NCBI GenBank assembly: GCA_963837945.1
Contig: CAWIQD010000032.1
Location: 124,001 to 188,000, forward strand
Direction of reading: 5' to 3'
Origin: CAVUBL01 sp963837945
Lineage (GTDB): Bacteria; Acidobacteriota; Thermoanaerobaculia; Multivoradales; DATKCC01
DNA: 64,000 nucleotides
Below the pieces are notes generated by a model. It made no database searches. It worked only from the letters and a program-made list of their open reading frames with translations, and was not told where the DNA came from. Position 1 is the stretch's first letter; each line of letters starts with the position of its first letter. The position numbers were made by a program, and so were the translations under genes. This document shows positions 47,697 through 56,043 of the stretch, piece after piece.

Positions 47697-48623
47697 TCAG
47701 ACGCCGCCGCGACAGAGAGCCGTCGCGGTCGCATCGCCGGGCAGGTCGCGCCGGGTGAAGCCGAACGGGCGGACCAGGTCGAGGTGCGCCGGGGTGCCGA
47801 CGAAGCCCTGGAGCCGGCGGTCGAAGGCCTGCCGCAGCTCGTCCTCGTCCCGGCGAAAGCCGAAGGCGCCGCAGCCGCGAACCGGCCGGCCGCCGATCAC
47901 GGGATCGGTGAACGGAGCGGCGATCTCGAGACCGGGGTCGCCGGCCTTGGTGAGCAGGTCCCGGACCGTGAGGCTCGTCCCGCCGTAGGCGTCCACCCGG
48001 CCGGACTGGACCCCGGCGACCGCGCTAGGAGCGTCGGGAAAGACGACGATCCGGTCGCGCGGGATGCCGCTCTTGCGGGCGTAGCCGAGCTCGACCGCCC
48101 CGGCGACCACCCCGAGGGCGGCGCCGTCGCTCGCGGCGACGTCGCGGTAGGAGTGGAGGTCCCGCGGGTTTCCCCGGCGCACCAGGAAGGCCTCGCCGAT
48201 GCAGTAGGTCGGGTTCGAGAAGTCGATCTCGCGGCAGCGCCGCGGCTTGATGTACATGCCGGCGGCGATCAGGTCGAAGCGTCCCGCCTCGAGACCGGGA
48301 ATCAGGGCGCCGAACTCGGTGAGCACCCCCTCGACCCGGGGCACGCCCAGGTCGGCGAGCACCCGGCGGGCGATCTCCGGCGCCTCGCCGGTCAGGCGGT
48401 CGCTCGCGCTGTCGAGGTAGGCGTACGGCGCCTCGTTGGCGTAGCCGACGCGCGCCACCCCCTGGCGCCGGAGCCGGGCGAAGGTCGACTCGCCCGGCCG
48501 CTCGCCGGCGCCGCCGCACGCGAGCGCCACGAGGGCGACCGCGACGGCCGCCAGGCACGCCGCGGCTCGCCGCCCGCCCCGGCGGGGCCGGCGCCGCGGG
48601 CCGGATCGGATCGTTCCGGTCAT
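47697..48623 (-). CDS. ehuB: Ectoine/hydroxyectoine-binding lipoprotein EhuB
   Basis: 308 residues. A basic N-terminus and lipobox AVALVALAC give a lipid-anchored solute-binding protein. It carries the type II periplasmic fold: VARVGYANEAPYAYLD, LTGEAPEIARRVLADLGV, RFDLIAAGMYIKPRRCREIDFSNPTYCIGEAFLV and SAVAGVQSGRVDAYGGTSL. The aromatic residues of EhuB ligand cages fit the Phe/Tyr-rich strand, but specificity is inferred from context. First gene of the uptake module, 11 bp after ectD. Confidence 0.9.
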   Translation of the reverse strand: MTGTIRSGPRRRPRRGGRRAAACLAAVAVALVALACGGAGERPGESTFARLRRQGVARVGYANEAPYAYLDSASDRLTGEAPEIARRVLADLGVPRVEGVLTEFGALIPGLEAGRFDLIAAGMYIKPRRCREIDFSNPTYCIGEAFLVRRGNPRDLHSYRDVAASDGAALGVVAGAVELGYARKSGIPRDRIVVFPDAPSAVAGVQSGRVDAYGGTSLTVRDLLTKAGDPGLEIAAPFTDPVIGGRPVRGCGAFGFRRDEDELRQAFDRRLQGFVGTPAHLDLVRPFGFTRRDLPGDATATALCRGGV

Positions 48624-48634
48624 CGCCGGTCGCT

Positions 48635-49543
48635 TCAGTCGGCGGCCGCGAGCGGCGTCTCGTCGCTCCGGTTGGCGATGAAGCCGGGGCGCGGCCTCTG
48701 GCCGCTGAACGGCTCGACCAGGGTGTTCGCGACGCTGTTGTAGACCAGGAACAGGTTGGTCCGCGGGAAGGGCGTGATGTTCGAGGCCGAGCCGTGCATC
48801 GTGTTGCAGTCGAAGAGAGTCACCGACCCCGCGGGACCGGTCGGCACCCGGATGCCGCCGCCGAGCTCGACCAGCTTCTCGAGCCCCTCCGGATCGGGCA
48901 CCCCGTACTCCTGCTTCTTGAGCGACTCCTTGTAGTGGTCCTCGGGGGTCTCGCCGACGCAGGAGAGGAAGTAGTGCTGGGAGCCGGGCACCAGCATGAG
49001 CGGCCCGTTGAAGGCGTAGTTCGGGGTCAGCGCGATCGAGCAGGAGACGGCCCGCATCCGGGGCATGCCGTCCTCGACGTGCCAGGTCTCGAAGTCCGAG
49101 TGCCAGTAGAACTCCTTGCCCCGGAAGCCCGGCTTGTAGTTGACCCGAGACTGGAAGATGTAGACGTCGCCGCCCAGGATCTCCCGGACCTTGGCGAGGA
49201 TGCGCGGGTCGCGCGCGACCCGGTCGAAGACCTCGCTGGTGCGGTGGATGTCGAAGATGGAGCGGATCTCGTCGCTCTCGGGCTCGGTGATCACGTCCTC
49301 GCGCGCGCGCAGCGCGTCGAGGGTGCGCAGGCGCTCGGCCTCGCGCTGGAAGCCGCGGACCTCCTCCTGCGGGAAGAAGCCGGGGAGGGCCAGGAAACCG
49401 TCGGCCTGGTAGGCGTCGCGCTGGTAGCGGGTGAGCGCGCCGGCGGCCTCGCCGTGGAGGACCGGGTCCTGGCGGTCGCGAAGATGGGGCTCCACCTCCA
49501 CTCGCGAAGGGTAGAGGTCGGGCACTCGGGTCGTGGTGGTCAT
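48635..49543 (-). CDS. ectD: Ectoine hydroxylase
   Basis: 302 residues, the standard EctD length. It is an Fe(II)/2-oxoglutarate dioxygenase that converts ectoine to 5-hydroxyectoine. The EctD signature FYWHSDFETWHVEDG is present, with iron ligands His148, Asp150 and His250 (CNTMHGSASNITPFPRTN). The gene sits between ectC (77 bp gap) and ehuB. The strain should thus accumulate both ectoine and hydroxyectoine. Confidence 0.97.
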   Translation of the reverse strand: MTTTTRVPDLYPSRVEVEPHLRDRQDPVLHGEAAGALTRYQRDAYQADGFLALPGFFPQEEVRGFQREAERLRTLDALRAREDVITEPESDEIRSIFDIHRTSEVFDRVARDPRILAKVREILGGDVYIFQSRVNYKPGFRGKEFYWHSDFETWHVEDGMPRMRAVSCSIALTPNYAFNGPLMLVPGSQHYFLSCVGETPEDHYKESLKKQEYGVPDPEGLEKLVELGGGIRVPTGPAGSVTLFDCNTMHGSASNITPFPRTNLFLVYNSVANTLVEPFSGQRPRPGFIANRSDETPLAAAD

Positions 49544-49620
49544 CGGGTTCCTCCTGTGGCTCTCGGGGTCTTCGGGGTTCGAGGGGTTCGCGGGCGATGG
49601 GCCGGTGCCGGTCGCGCGGC

Positions 49621-50040
49621 CTACTCGGCGACCTGCTCGGCGACCTGGGCGGGCTCCGGCTCGAGCAGCGGGTAGGCCCCCTCCTCGTCGTGGACCTCGG
49701 CGCCGGTCAGCGCGGGGCTGAAGACGCAGATCATGCGCAGGTCGGTGGTCGCCCGCAGATAGTGGCGCTCGTGGCCGGTCAGGGCGTAGAAGGTGCCCGG
49801 GCAAATCGGGTGGACCTCGCCGTGGTCGAGGTCCTCGAGCTCGCCCTCGCCGGCGACGCAGTAGACCGCTTCGAGGTGGTGCTTGTACCAGATCTGGGTC
49901 TCGCTCCCGGCGTGGAGCACGGTGTCGTGGAACGAGAAGCCGCAGCGGTCTTCGGCGAGCAGGAAGCGGCGGCTGTGGAAGGTGGGCGCGCGGACGTCGC
50001 GCCGGCCGCCCTCGATCTCCTCGAGCCGGCGGACGATCAC
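49621..50040 (-). CDS. ectC: L-ectoine synthase
   Basis: 139 residues from a GTG overlapping the ectB stop (GTGA). A cupin that cyclises N-gamma-acetyl-diaminobutyrate to ectoine. MIVRRLEEIEGGRRDVRAP, GFSFHDTVLHAGSETQIWYKHHLEAVYCVAGEGE and GTFYALTGHERHYLRA are near-canonical EctC segments including the iron-binding region. Confidence 0.97.
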   Translation of the reverse strand: MIVRRLEEIEGGRRDVRAPTFHSRRFLLAEDRCGFSFHDTVLHAGSETQIWYKHHLEAVYCVAGEGELEDLDHGEVHPICPGTFYALTGHERHYLRATTDLRMICVFSPALTGAEVHDEEGAYPLLEPEPAQVAEQVAE

Positions 50041-51389
50041 GACGCCCTCCCGGCGAGCGCGGCCTCGGCCGGCTCGGGCTCGCCTTCGGCCGGCGGCGGC
50101 CCGGTCAGGACCGTCTCGACCGAGTCCGCGATCACCTCGAGGCCGTAGGCGAGCTCGCGCTCGCCGATGGTGAGCGGAGGCAGGAGCTTCAGGACCTGCG
50201 AGTCGACGCCGGCGGTCTCGATGACCAGGCCGCGCCGGAAGCACTCCTCGGACACCCGGGAGGCGACCGACGGATCGTCGAACGCGAGGCCCTGGATCAG
50301 GCCCCGCCCGCGCACCGCGGCGCCCGCCTCGGCATGGCCGGCGGCGATCGCCTCGAGGCGGCGCGTGACGGTCTCGGTCTTCGCCGCCACCTCGCGGCTC
50401 AGCCGGTCGTCCTCCCAGAACGAGAGCGCCTCGGTGGCGGTGACGAAGGCCGGGTTGTGGCCGCGGAAGGTGCCGTTGTGCTCGCCCGGCTCCCAGACGT
50501 CGAGCTCCGGCTTGAGCAGCACCAGGGCCATCGGCAGCCCGTAGCCGCTGAGCGACTTGGAGAGGCAGACGATGTCGGGCACGATGCCGGCCGGCTCGAA
50601 GCTGAAGAACGGACCGGTCCGGCCGCAGCCGACCTGGATGTCGTCGACGATCAGGAGCACGCCGTGGCGCTCGAGCGTCGCGGCCAGCCGGCGCAGCCAG
50701 TCGAAGCGGGCGACGTTGACGCCGCCCTCGGCCTGGACCGTCTCGACGATCGCCGCCGCCGGCTGGTCGACGCCGCTGCCGGTGTCCTCGAGGTAGGCCT
50801 CGAGCGCCTCGACGGTGTCGACGCCGGCGCCCAGGTAGCCGTCGAACGGCAGGCGGCTGACGTTGCCGAGCGGCACGCCGGCGCCGGCGCGCTTGAAGGC
50901 GTTGCCGGTGGCGGCGAGCGAGCCCAGCGTCATGCCGTGGAAGCCGTTGGTGAACGCGACGACGTTGTGCCGGCCGGTCACCTTGCGCGCCAGCTTGAGG
51001 GCGGCCTCGACGGCGTTGGTGCCGGTGGGGCCCGGGAACTGCACCTTGTAGGGCAGGCCGCGCGGCTCGAGGATCACCTCGTCGAAGCGCTCGAGGAAGC
51101 GGCGCTTGGCCGAGGTGGCCATGTCCAGGCTGTGGGTGACGCCGCCCTGCTCGACGTACTCGAGCAGCCGCGCCTTGAGCCGCGGGTGGTTGTGGCCGTA
51201 GTTGAGCACGCCGGCGCCGGCGAAGAAGTCCAGGTAGGCCCGGCCCTCCTCGTCGACCAGGCGCTCGCCCTCGGCGGTCGCGAAGACCGCGGGGAAGGAG
51301 CGCACGTAGCCCCTCACCTCGGACTCCAGCCGCTCGAACGTCGCCAGTCCGGCGCGCGTGGTCTCGGTGGTCTCGTTGATCTCGCTCAT
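50037..51389 (-). CDS. ectB: Diaminobutyrate-2-oxoglutarate transaminase EctB
   Basis: 450 residues. A class III PLP transaminase that makes L-2,4-diaminobutyrate from aspartate semialdehyde and glutamate. AYLDFFAGAGVLNYGHNHPRLK, PGPTGTNAVEAALKLARK, LLIVDDIQVGCGRTG (PLP aspartate) and CLSKSLSGYGLPMALVL (PLP lysine 278) are clear. It is a little longer than typical EctB (about 420 residues), with an acidic C-terminal tail. The start overlaps the ectA stop (ATGA). Confidence 0.97.
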   Translation of the reverse strand: MSEINETTETTRAGLATFERLESEVRGYVRSFPAVFATAEGERLVDEEGRAYLDFFAGAGVLNYGHNHPRLKARLLEYVEQGGVTHSLDMATSAKRRFLERFDEVILEPRGLPYKVQFPGPTGTNAVEAALKLARKVTGRHNVVAFTNGFHGMTLGSLAATGNAFKRAGAGVPLGNVSRLPFDGYLGAGVDTVEALEAYLEDTGSGVDQPAAAIVETVQAEGGVNVARFDWLRRLAATLERHGVLLIVDDIQVGCGRTGPFFSFEPAGIVPDIVCLSKSLSGYGLPMALVLLKPELDVWEPGEHNGTFRGHNPAFVTATEALSFWEDDRLSREVAAKTETVTRRLEAIAAGHAEAGAAVRGRGLIQGLAFDDPSVASRVSEECFRRGLVIETAGVDSQVLKLLPPLTIGERELAYGLEVIADSVETVLTGPPPAEGEPEPAEAALAGRAS

Positions 51390-51949
51390 CGTCCTCGCTC
51401 GTGGGGTTGGTCGTCAGGGGGTTCGAAGGGGCCGATCCGGTAGAGCTCCTCGGCCTCGTGGCCGCCGTCGGGGAAGAGCTCGGGGCCGAAGCCCGGCGCC
51501 ACGGTCATCTCCGCGTCGACGCTGCGGGCGAAGGAGCGGAAGAGCGCCCGCGACGGGGCGTTCGACGGCGTGACGGTGGTCTCGAGATGGGTGACGCCGC
51601 GGCAGGCGTCGAGACCGATCAGGGCCGCGAGCATCCGGCGGGCGAGGCCGCGGCCGCGCATCGACTCGGCGACCGCCACCTGCCAGACGAAGATCACCGC
51701 CGGCTGGCGCGGTGGCCGGAAGGCGGTGACGAAGCCGACCGGCCGGCCCTCGAGCTCGGCGACCACCGAGGTGTCCCCGAAGCGGTCGCAGACGAGGAGG
51801 TAGGCGTAGGGCGAGTTGACGTCGAGGACCTTCGAGGCCTTGGCCAGCCGCCAGACGCCGGCGCCGTCGCGGGCGCTCGCCGGGCGCACGACCAGCTCGT
51901 CGTCGCGCGGCACGTCGCCGCCCCGCACCTCCTCCGCCACCGCGCTCAT
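51386..51949 (-). CDS. ectA: L-2,4-diaminobutyrate gamma-acetyltransferase EctA
   Basis: 187 residues. A GNAT acetyltransferase: LVVRPASARDGAGVWRLAKASKVLDVNSPYAYLLVCDRFGDTSVVAE is the EctA N-terminal hallmark, VWQVAVAESMRGRGLARRML the acetyl-CoA site, and HLETTVTPSNAPSRALFRSFAR the substrate region. It acetylates diaminobutyrate. Its ATG overlaps the ectR stop (ATGA), so regulator and pathway are coupled. Confidence 0.97.
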   Translation of the reverse strand: MSAVAEEVRGGDVPRDDELVVRPASARDGAGVWRLAKASKVLDVNSPYAYLLVCDRFGDTSVVAELEGRPVGFVTAFRPPRQPAVIFVWQVAVAESMRGRGLARRMLAALIGLDACRGVTHLETTVTPSNAPSRALFRSFARSVDAEMTVAPGFGPELFPDGGHEAEELYRIGPFEPPDDQPHERGR

Positions 51950-52512
51950 CGGGAGCCCTCCTCGGGGCCGTCCGGGAGCTCGGAGAGCGTGGTCTCGGCC
52001 GCCAGGACCGGCGCCGCCTCGACCTCCTCGGCCTCCATCATCTGGACGATCTGGCGCAGCACCCGGTCGATCTCCTGGCGCTTGCGCTGCGGCAGCTCGG
52101 CGAGGCGCACCATGAACGCTTCGTGGAGCGGCGGCGGCGAGGTGGCCACGACCTCGCGCCCGGCGGCGGTCAGCTCGACCACCACCCGCCGGCGGTCCTC
52201 GGAGCTGCGCCGGCGGGTCACCAGGCCGTGGAGCTCCAGGCGATCGACGATGCCGGTGATCGTCGCCTGGCTGAGCGCCACGCCGCGCGCCAGCTCGCCG
52301 GCGCTCATCGCGCCGCGCTGGGCGAGCTGCCGCAACGCCGCGAGCTGCGGCGTGGTCAGGTTCCTGCGCCGCAGGAGGTCCCGGCTGTAGAGACCGACGG
52401 CCCGGATGATCCGGCGCAGCGAGCGGACGATGCTCCGTTCCAGGGTGTCCACGTCCCAGGCATCGCCGCCTGCGGCGGTGGACGGGGCGAGTGCGGTGCC
52501 GGTTTCGATCAT
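51946..52512 (-). CDS. ectR: MarR-family regulator EctR
   Basis: 188 residues from ATG 52512, which has a GGAG site; upstream in-frame codons run into the AT-rich promoter. The winged helix-turn-helix is LTTPQLAALRQLAQRGAMSAGELARGVALSQATITGIVDRLELHGLVTRRRSSEDRRRVVVELT. The closest comparison is EctR1, the MarR-type repressor encoded before ect genes in methylotrophs and other bacteria. First gene of the leftward ectoine operon, divergent from asd. Probably represses its own operon. Confidence 0.9.
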   Translation of the reverse strand: MIETGTALAPSTAAGGDAWDVDTLERSIVRSLRRIIRAVGLYSRDLLRRRNLTTPQLAALRQLAQRGAMSAGELARGVALSQATITGIVDRLELHGLVTRRRSSEDRRRVVVELTAAGREVVATSPPPLHEAFMVRLAELPQRKRQEIDRVLRQIVQMMEAEEVEAAPVLAAETTLSELPDGPEEGSR

Positions 52513-52554
52513 GGTCTCCAAAGGGTCTCGCCTCCTCGTTCGGGGGCAACACGA

Positions 52555-52584
52555 TTTGCGTTCAAAAATTTCCTCCCCTAAAAT
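52555..52584 (+). promoter_or_regulatory. asd promoter with overlapping MarR-type operator
   Basis: TTGCGT (52556-52561), 17-bp spacer, TAAAAT (52579-52584). The inverted repeat TTTG-cgtt-CAAA (52555-52566) covers the -35 box and lies about 45 bp before the ectR start. The patch is strikingly AT-rich compared with the surroundings. Confidence 0.6.
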
Positions 52585-52696
52585 TACGGGCACAAAGTAC
52601 CAGCCGGATCGCGGCCCGTCAAGCGCCCCCGCGGCGCACCGCGAGGGCCGGCCGGAGACCGAACCGATCGATCGCGCAAGACCGAGGAGCCGTCAG

Positions 52697-53737
52697 ATGT
52701 CCTATCGAGTCGCCGTCCTGGGCGCCACCGGCCTGGTGGGCCGGACGCTCCTGCAAGTCCTCGAGCAGCGGGGCTTCCCCGCCGCCGAGGTGATCCCCCT
52801 GGCCTCGGAGCGCAGCGCCGGGCAGCCGCTGGCGTTCGCCGGCGGGCGTGTCGAGGTGCGTCTCGCCGAGCCCGAGGCGTTCGACGGGGTCGACCTGCTC
52901 CTCGCGAGCGCCGGGGGCGCCGTCAGCCGAGCGCTCCTGCCCGAGGCGGCGCGCCGCGGCGCGGTCTCGATCGACAACACGAGCGCCTTCCGGATGGCGG
53001 AGGACGTGCCGCTGGTGGTGCCCGAGGTCAACCCGCACCGGATCGCCGAATACCGCTCGCGCGGCATCGTCGCCAACCCGAACTGCTCGACCATCCAGCT
53101 CGTGGTCGCTCTCGAGCCGCTCCGCGCCGCCTTCGGGCTTCGCCGGGTGATCGTCTCGACCTATCAGAGCGTCTCTGGTGCGGGCCATCGCGCGGTCGAC
53201 GAGATGCGGGGCGAGACCCGCGCGGCGCTCGGCGGCGAGGCGTTCGAGCGCCGGGTCTTCCCGGCCCAGATCGCCTTCAACGCGCTCCCCCACATCGACG
53301 CCTTCCTCGACTCGGGCGACACCAGGGAGGAGTGGAAGATGCGGGTCGAGACGCCGAAGATCCTCGAGACGCCGGTCGAGCTCCACGCTACCTGCGTGCG
53401 GGTGCCGGTGAGCGCCGGGCACAGCGAGGCGGTGTGGATCGAGACCGAGCGGCCGGTCGATCCCGCGGCCGCCCGCGCCGCCCTGGCCGCCGCGCCGGGG
53501 GTCGAGGTCGTGGACGACCCCGCCCGGCTCGCCTATCCGACCGCGATCGACGCCGCCCAGCGCGACGAGGTCCTGGTCGGGCGCATTCGCCGCGACCCGA
53601 CGGTCGAGAACGGGCTCGCCTTCTGGGTGGTGGCCGACAACCTGCGGAAGGGCGCGGCGACCAACGCGGTCCAGATCGCCGAAGGGCTGGTGGCGCTCTG
53701 GGAGGAGGCCGGCGGCCGGGCGGCCTACGAGGCGTAG
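52697..53737 (+). CDS. asd: Aspartate-semialdehyde dehydrogenase
   Basis: 346 residues. GATGLVGRTLLQVLE (NADP loop), GIVANPNCSTIQLVVAL (catalytic Cys), TYQSVSGAGHRAVDEM and CVRVPVSAGHSEAVWIE (catalytic His) are the ASADH motifs. It reduces aspartyl phosphate to aspartate semialdehyde, the substrate of EctB. It is divergent from the ect operon and shares its control region with ectR, so the route from aspartate to ectoine is encoded here in full (ask, asd, ectB, ectA, ectC). GAGGAG precedes the ATG. Confidence 0.97.
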   Translation: MSYRVAVLGATGLVGRTLLQVLEQRGFPAAEVIPLASERSAGQPLAFAGGRVEVRLAEPEAFDGVDLLLASAGGAVSRALLPEAARRGAVSIDNTSAFRMAEDVPLVVPEVNPHRIAEYRSRGIVANPNCSTIQLVVALEPLRAAFGLRRVIVSTYQSVSGAGHRAVDEMRGETRAALGGEAFERRVFPAQIAFNALPHIDAFLDSGDTREEWKMRVETPKILETPVELHATCVRVPVSAGHSEAVWIETERPVDPAAARAALAAAPGVEVVDDPARLAYPTAIDAAQRDEVLVGRIRRDPTVENGLAFWVVADNLRKGAATNAVQIAEGLVALWEEAGGRAAYEA

Positions 53738-53756
53738 GGCGGGCCCGCGGCCCGCC
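53738..53756. terminator. Bidirectional terminator hairpin
   Basis: GGCGGGCC-cgc-GGCCCGCC, a perfect 8-bp stem in the 26-bp gap between convergent asd and the ThDP enzyme gene. Confidence 0.6.
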
Positions 53757-53763
53757 GGACGGC

Positions 53764-55515
53764 TCACATGGAGACCGAGCCCTTGCGGAAGTCGGTCGCT
53801 CCGAGGTGGGCGTTGATCACCACCGGCTCGCCGCGCGCCGCGGCCTCTCGGGCCGAGCGCAGGGTGTCCGCCGTCGCCTCTGGGCGGTCGAGGAGCATCC
53901 CGGTCCCGCCCCAGCCCTCGGCCACCCGGTCGTAGTCCGTCCGGAGCAGCGTCGTGCCCACGTCGTCGCCCAGGATCTCCACCTGCTCGCGCGCGATCTG
54001 GGTCCAGCCGGCGTCGTTGCCCACCAGGGCGATCACCCCCAGGCCGTGCCGCACGAAGGTGTCGACCTCCGCCAGGCTGTACCCGGCGGAGCCGTCGCCG
54101 TAGAGCAGCCAGACCTCGGCCGACGGCCGGCAGAGCTTCGCCCCGAGGGCGAACCCGGCGCCGACGCCCAGGGTGCCGAACGGGCCCGGGTCGAGCCAGC
54201 GCAGGGGGCCGCGCGGCCGGAGGATGTAGGAGGCGGTGGCGACGAAGTCGCCGCCGTCGGCGACCAGGACCGAGTCCTCGGGCAAGACCGCCTCGAGCTC
54301 CCGGAGCAGCGCCAGGGGGTTGAGGGGCGGGGCCGCCTCCGCCGCCTGGCTCGCGATCTCCTCGTCGCGCCGCCGGTCGCGCTCGCGCAGGCGCTCGTGC
54401 CAGCCGCTCCAGGCGGACCGGCCGGCGGCGGCGCCGCCCGCGGCGGGGCCCGGACCGAGGCGGAGCGCGAGCTCGCGCAGGAAGACCCCGGCATCGCCTT
54501 CGGACGCCACGTTCGGCCGGCGGTTGCGCCGCAGGAGCTCCGGGTCGCGGCCGGCGGCGACCAGCTTCGCCCGGCGCGAAATCTTCCGCCCGTAGTCGAG
54601 GCGGAAGTCGACGGGGAAGCCGGCCAGGATCACCAGGTCGGCCTCCTTGAGCGCCGCGGTCCGGGCGTGGCGCCGGTGGAGCGGATGGTCGGCACCCAGG
54701 AGGCCGCGGGCCATCCCCCCCAGGTAGGTCGGCGCTCCGAGGGTCTCGAGCGCCGCCGCGACGTCGCCGGCCGTGCCGGGCTCGGCGAGCGCCCCCGAGC
54801 CCACCACCACCACCGGGCGCTTGGCCGCCGCCAGCCAGCGGGCGGCGCGCTCGACGTCCGCCGCCGCCGGCACCGGCCGCGCGACCGCCGCCGGCAGACC
54901 GGGCTCGGCCTTCTCGGCGCCGGCGAAGAGCCGCCTCGCATGCCAGCCGAGGTAGAGCGACAGGAGCTTCCCGGAGATCCCCTTTCCCCCTTTGCCGCCG
55001 TACCACTCCGCGACCAGCTCCCGGTCGTAGAGCAGGTCGACGGGGCACTCGACGAAGACCGGCCCGGGCACGTCCGAGGCCGCGACCTGGAAGGCGCGCT
55101 CGAGCGCCGGGGCGAGGTCGCGCACCCGGGCGACCGTCAGGGCCTCCTTGACCAGCGGGCGGACCAGCGCCAGCTGATCGATGTCCTGCAGGGCTCCCCG
55201 GCCCTTGAGGAGCGTAGCCGTCGCCCCTCCCAGGAGGACCAGCGGGGACTCGGCCATGCGCGCGTTCTGGAGGGCGGTGAGGGTGTTGGTGACCCCCGGC
55301 CCGGCGGTGACCGCCGCCACTCCGGGCACGCCGGACAGCCGCGCCACGGCGTCCGCCGCGAAGACCGCCGTCGCCTCGTGCCGCACGTCGACGACCCGGA
55401 TCCCGCGGGCCTTGGCCGCCACCAGGATCGGCGAGATGTGGCCGCCGCAGAGGGTGAAGAGGAAGCGCACCCCGTGGCGCTCGAGGACCTCGGCGACCCG
55501 CTCGCCGCCGTTCAC
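53764..55515 (-). CDS. ThDP-dependent enzyme of the ILVBL/HACL2 type (acetolactate synthase-like)
   Basis: 583 residues from a GTG overlapping the thioesterase stop (GTGA). It has VLERHGVRFLFTLCGGHISPILVAAKARGIRVVDVRHEATAVFAADA, where Glu is the ThDP-activating residue, and YGDGSAGYSLAEVDTFVRHGLGVIALVGNDAGW (GDG...ND ThDP/Mg motif). The N-terminal wording GGHISP...RHEATAVFAADA follows ILVBL (2-hydroxyacyl-CoA lyase 2) more than biosynthetic IlvB. No IlvN subunit is near. The linked thioesterase fits an acyl-CoA substrate. Predicted reaction: cleavage of 2-hydroxyacyl-CoA to aldehyde and formyl-CoA; carboligation is the alternative. Confidence 0.8.
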   Translation of the reverse strand: MNGGERVAEVLERHGVRFLFTLCGGHISPILVAAKARGIRVVDVRHEATAVFAADAVARLSGVPGVAAVTAGPGVTNTLTALQNARMAESPLVLLGGATATLLKGRGALQDIDQLALVRPLVKEALTVARVRDLAPALERAFQVAASDVPGPVFVECPVDLLYDRELVAEWYGGKGGKGISGKLLSLYLGWHARRLFAGAEKAEPGLPAAVARPVPAAADVERAARWLAAAKRPVVVVGSGALAEPGTAGDVAAALETLGAPTYLGGMARGLLGADHPLHRRHARTAALKEADLVILAGFPVDFRLDYGRKISRRAKLVAAGRDPELLRRNRRPNVASEGDAGVFLRELALRLGPGPAAGGAAAGRSAWSGWHERLRERDRRRDEEIASQAAEAAPPLNPLALLRELEAVLPEDSVLVADGGDFVATASYILRPRGPLRWLDPGPFGTLGVGAGFALGAKLCRPSAEVWLLYGDGSAGYSLAEVDTFVRHGLGVIALVGNDAGWTQIAREQVEILGDDVGTTLLRTDYDRVAEGWGGTGMLLDRPEATADTLRSAREAAARGEPVVINAHLGATDFRKGSVSM

Positions 55516-55946
55516 GGCACTTCCCCGGCCGGCCGCCCGCCGCCGTCGCGCTCCCCCGCCAGGACGTGCGCCGGCAAGACGGCGCAGCGGAAGGTCCCGG
55601 CGAGCACCGTCCGTCCCCCCGCCAGGACCTCGACCTCCACCACCGGCCGGTCCGGCCGCCCGCCGTCGTGGAGCCGCCGCGCCCGGGCGACCAGCCGCTC
55701 GCCCACCGTCACCGGGGCGAGGAACCGCACCTGGGCGCCGGCGAGGACGACGTTCGGGTGGTTGACCGCCAGCATCGCGGCATGATCTGCCAGCCCGAAG
55801 ACGAAGCCGCCGTGGACCAGGCCGGTGTCGTCGGCGGCCATCTCCGGCCCCGGGGTGAGCGCCACGTCGGCATGGCCTTCGGCGATCTCCTCCGGGACCC
55901 CCGAAAGGCGGGGATCCAGGCCGCGGTGGGTACGGACGGAGTCCAT
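55512..55946 (-). CDS. Hotdog-fold thioesterase (4HBT-like)
   Basis: 144 residues. TGLVHGGFVFGLADHAAMLAVNHPNVVLAGAQVRFLAPVTVGERLVARARRL is a hotdog core of the PaaI/4HBT class: HGG and the long helix, followed by strands. It hydrolyses acyl-CoA thioesters; the substrate is unknown. The stop overlaps the GTG of the ThDP enzyme, suggesting a shared acyl-CoA pathway. Divergent from the XRE regulator. Confidence 0.82.
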   Translation of the reverse strand: MDSVRTHRGLDPRLSGVPEEIAEGHADVALTPGPEMAADDTGLVHGGFVFGLADHAAMLAVNHPNVVLAGAQVRFLAPVTVGERLVARARRLHDGGRPDRPVVEVEVLAGGRTVLAGTFRCAVLPAHVLAGERDGGGRPAGEVP

Positions 55947-55968
55947 GGGATCGGCAGTATAGCGGCGC

Positions 55969-55997
55969 TTGACATTACGCTCCCCTACCGCTACGCT
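55969..55997 (+). promoter_or_regulatory. Sigma-70-type promoter of the XRE gene
   Basis: TTGACA (55969-55974), 17-bp spacer, TACGCT (55992-55997). The best promoter in the window. It supports the ATG at 56044 as the start rather than the upstream ATG at 55969, which would lie within the promoter. Confidence 0.7.
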
Positions 55998-56043
55998 GGT
56001 CCGCCTCGGACGACGGGGGGTCGGCGTGGCGGGAAGCGATGCC

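Noticed and set aside
52406..52696. A longer asd beginning upstream at 52406
   Set aside because: That extension runs through the ectR coding region and promoter; the ATG at 52697 has a ribosome site and the family N-terminus MSYRVAVLGATG.
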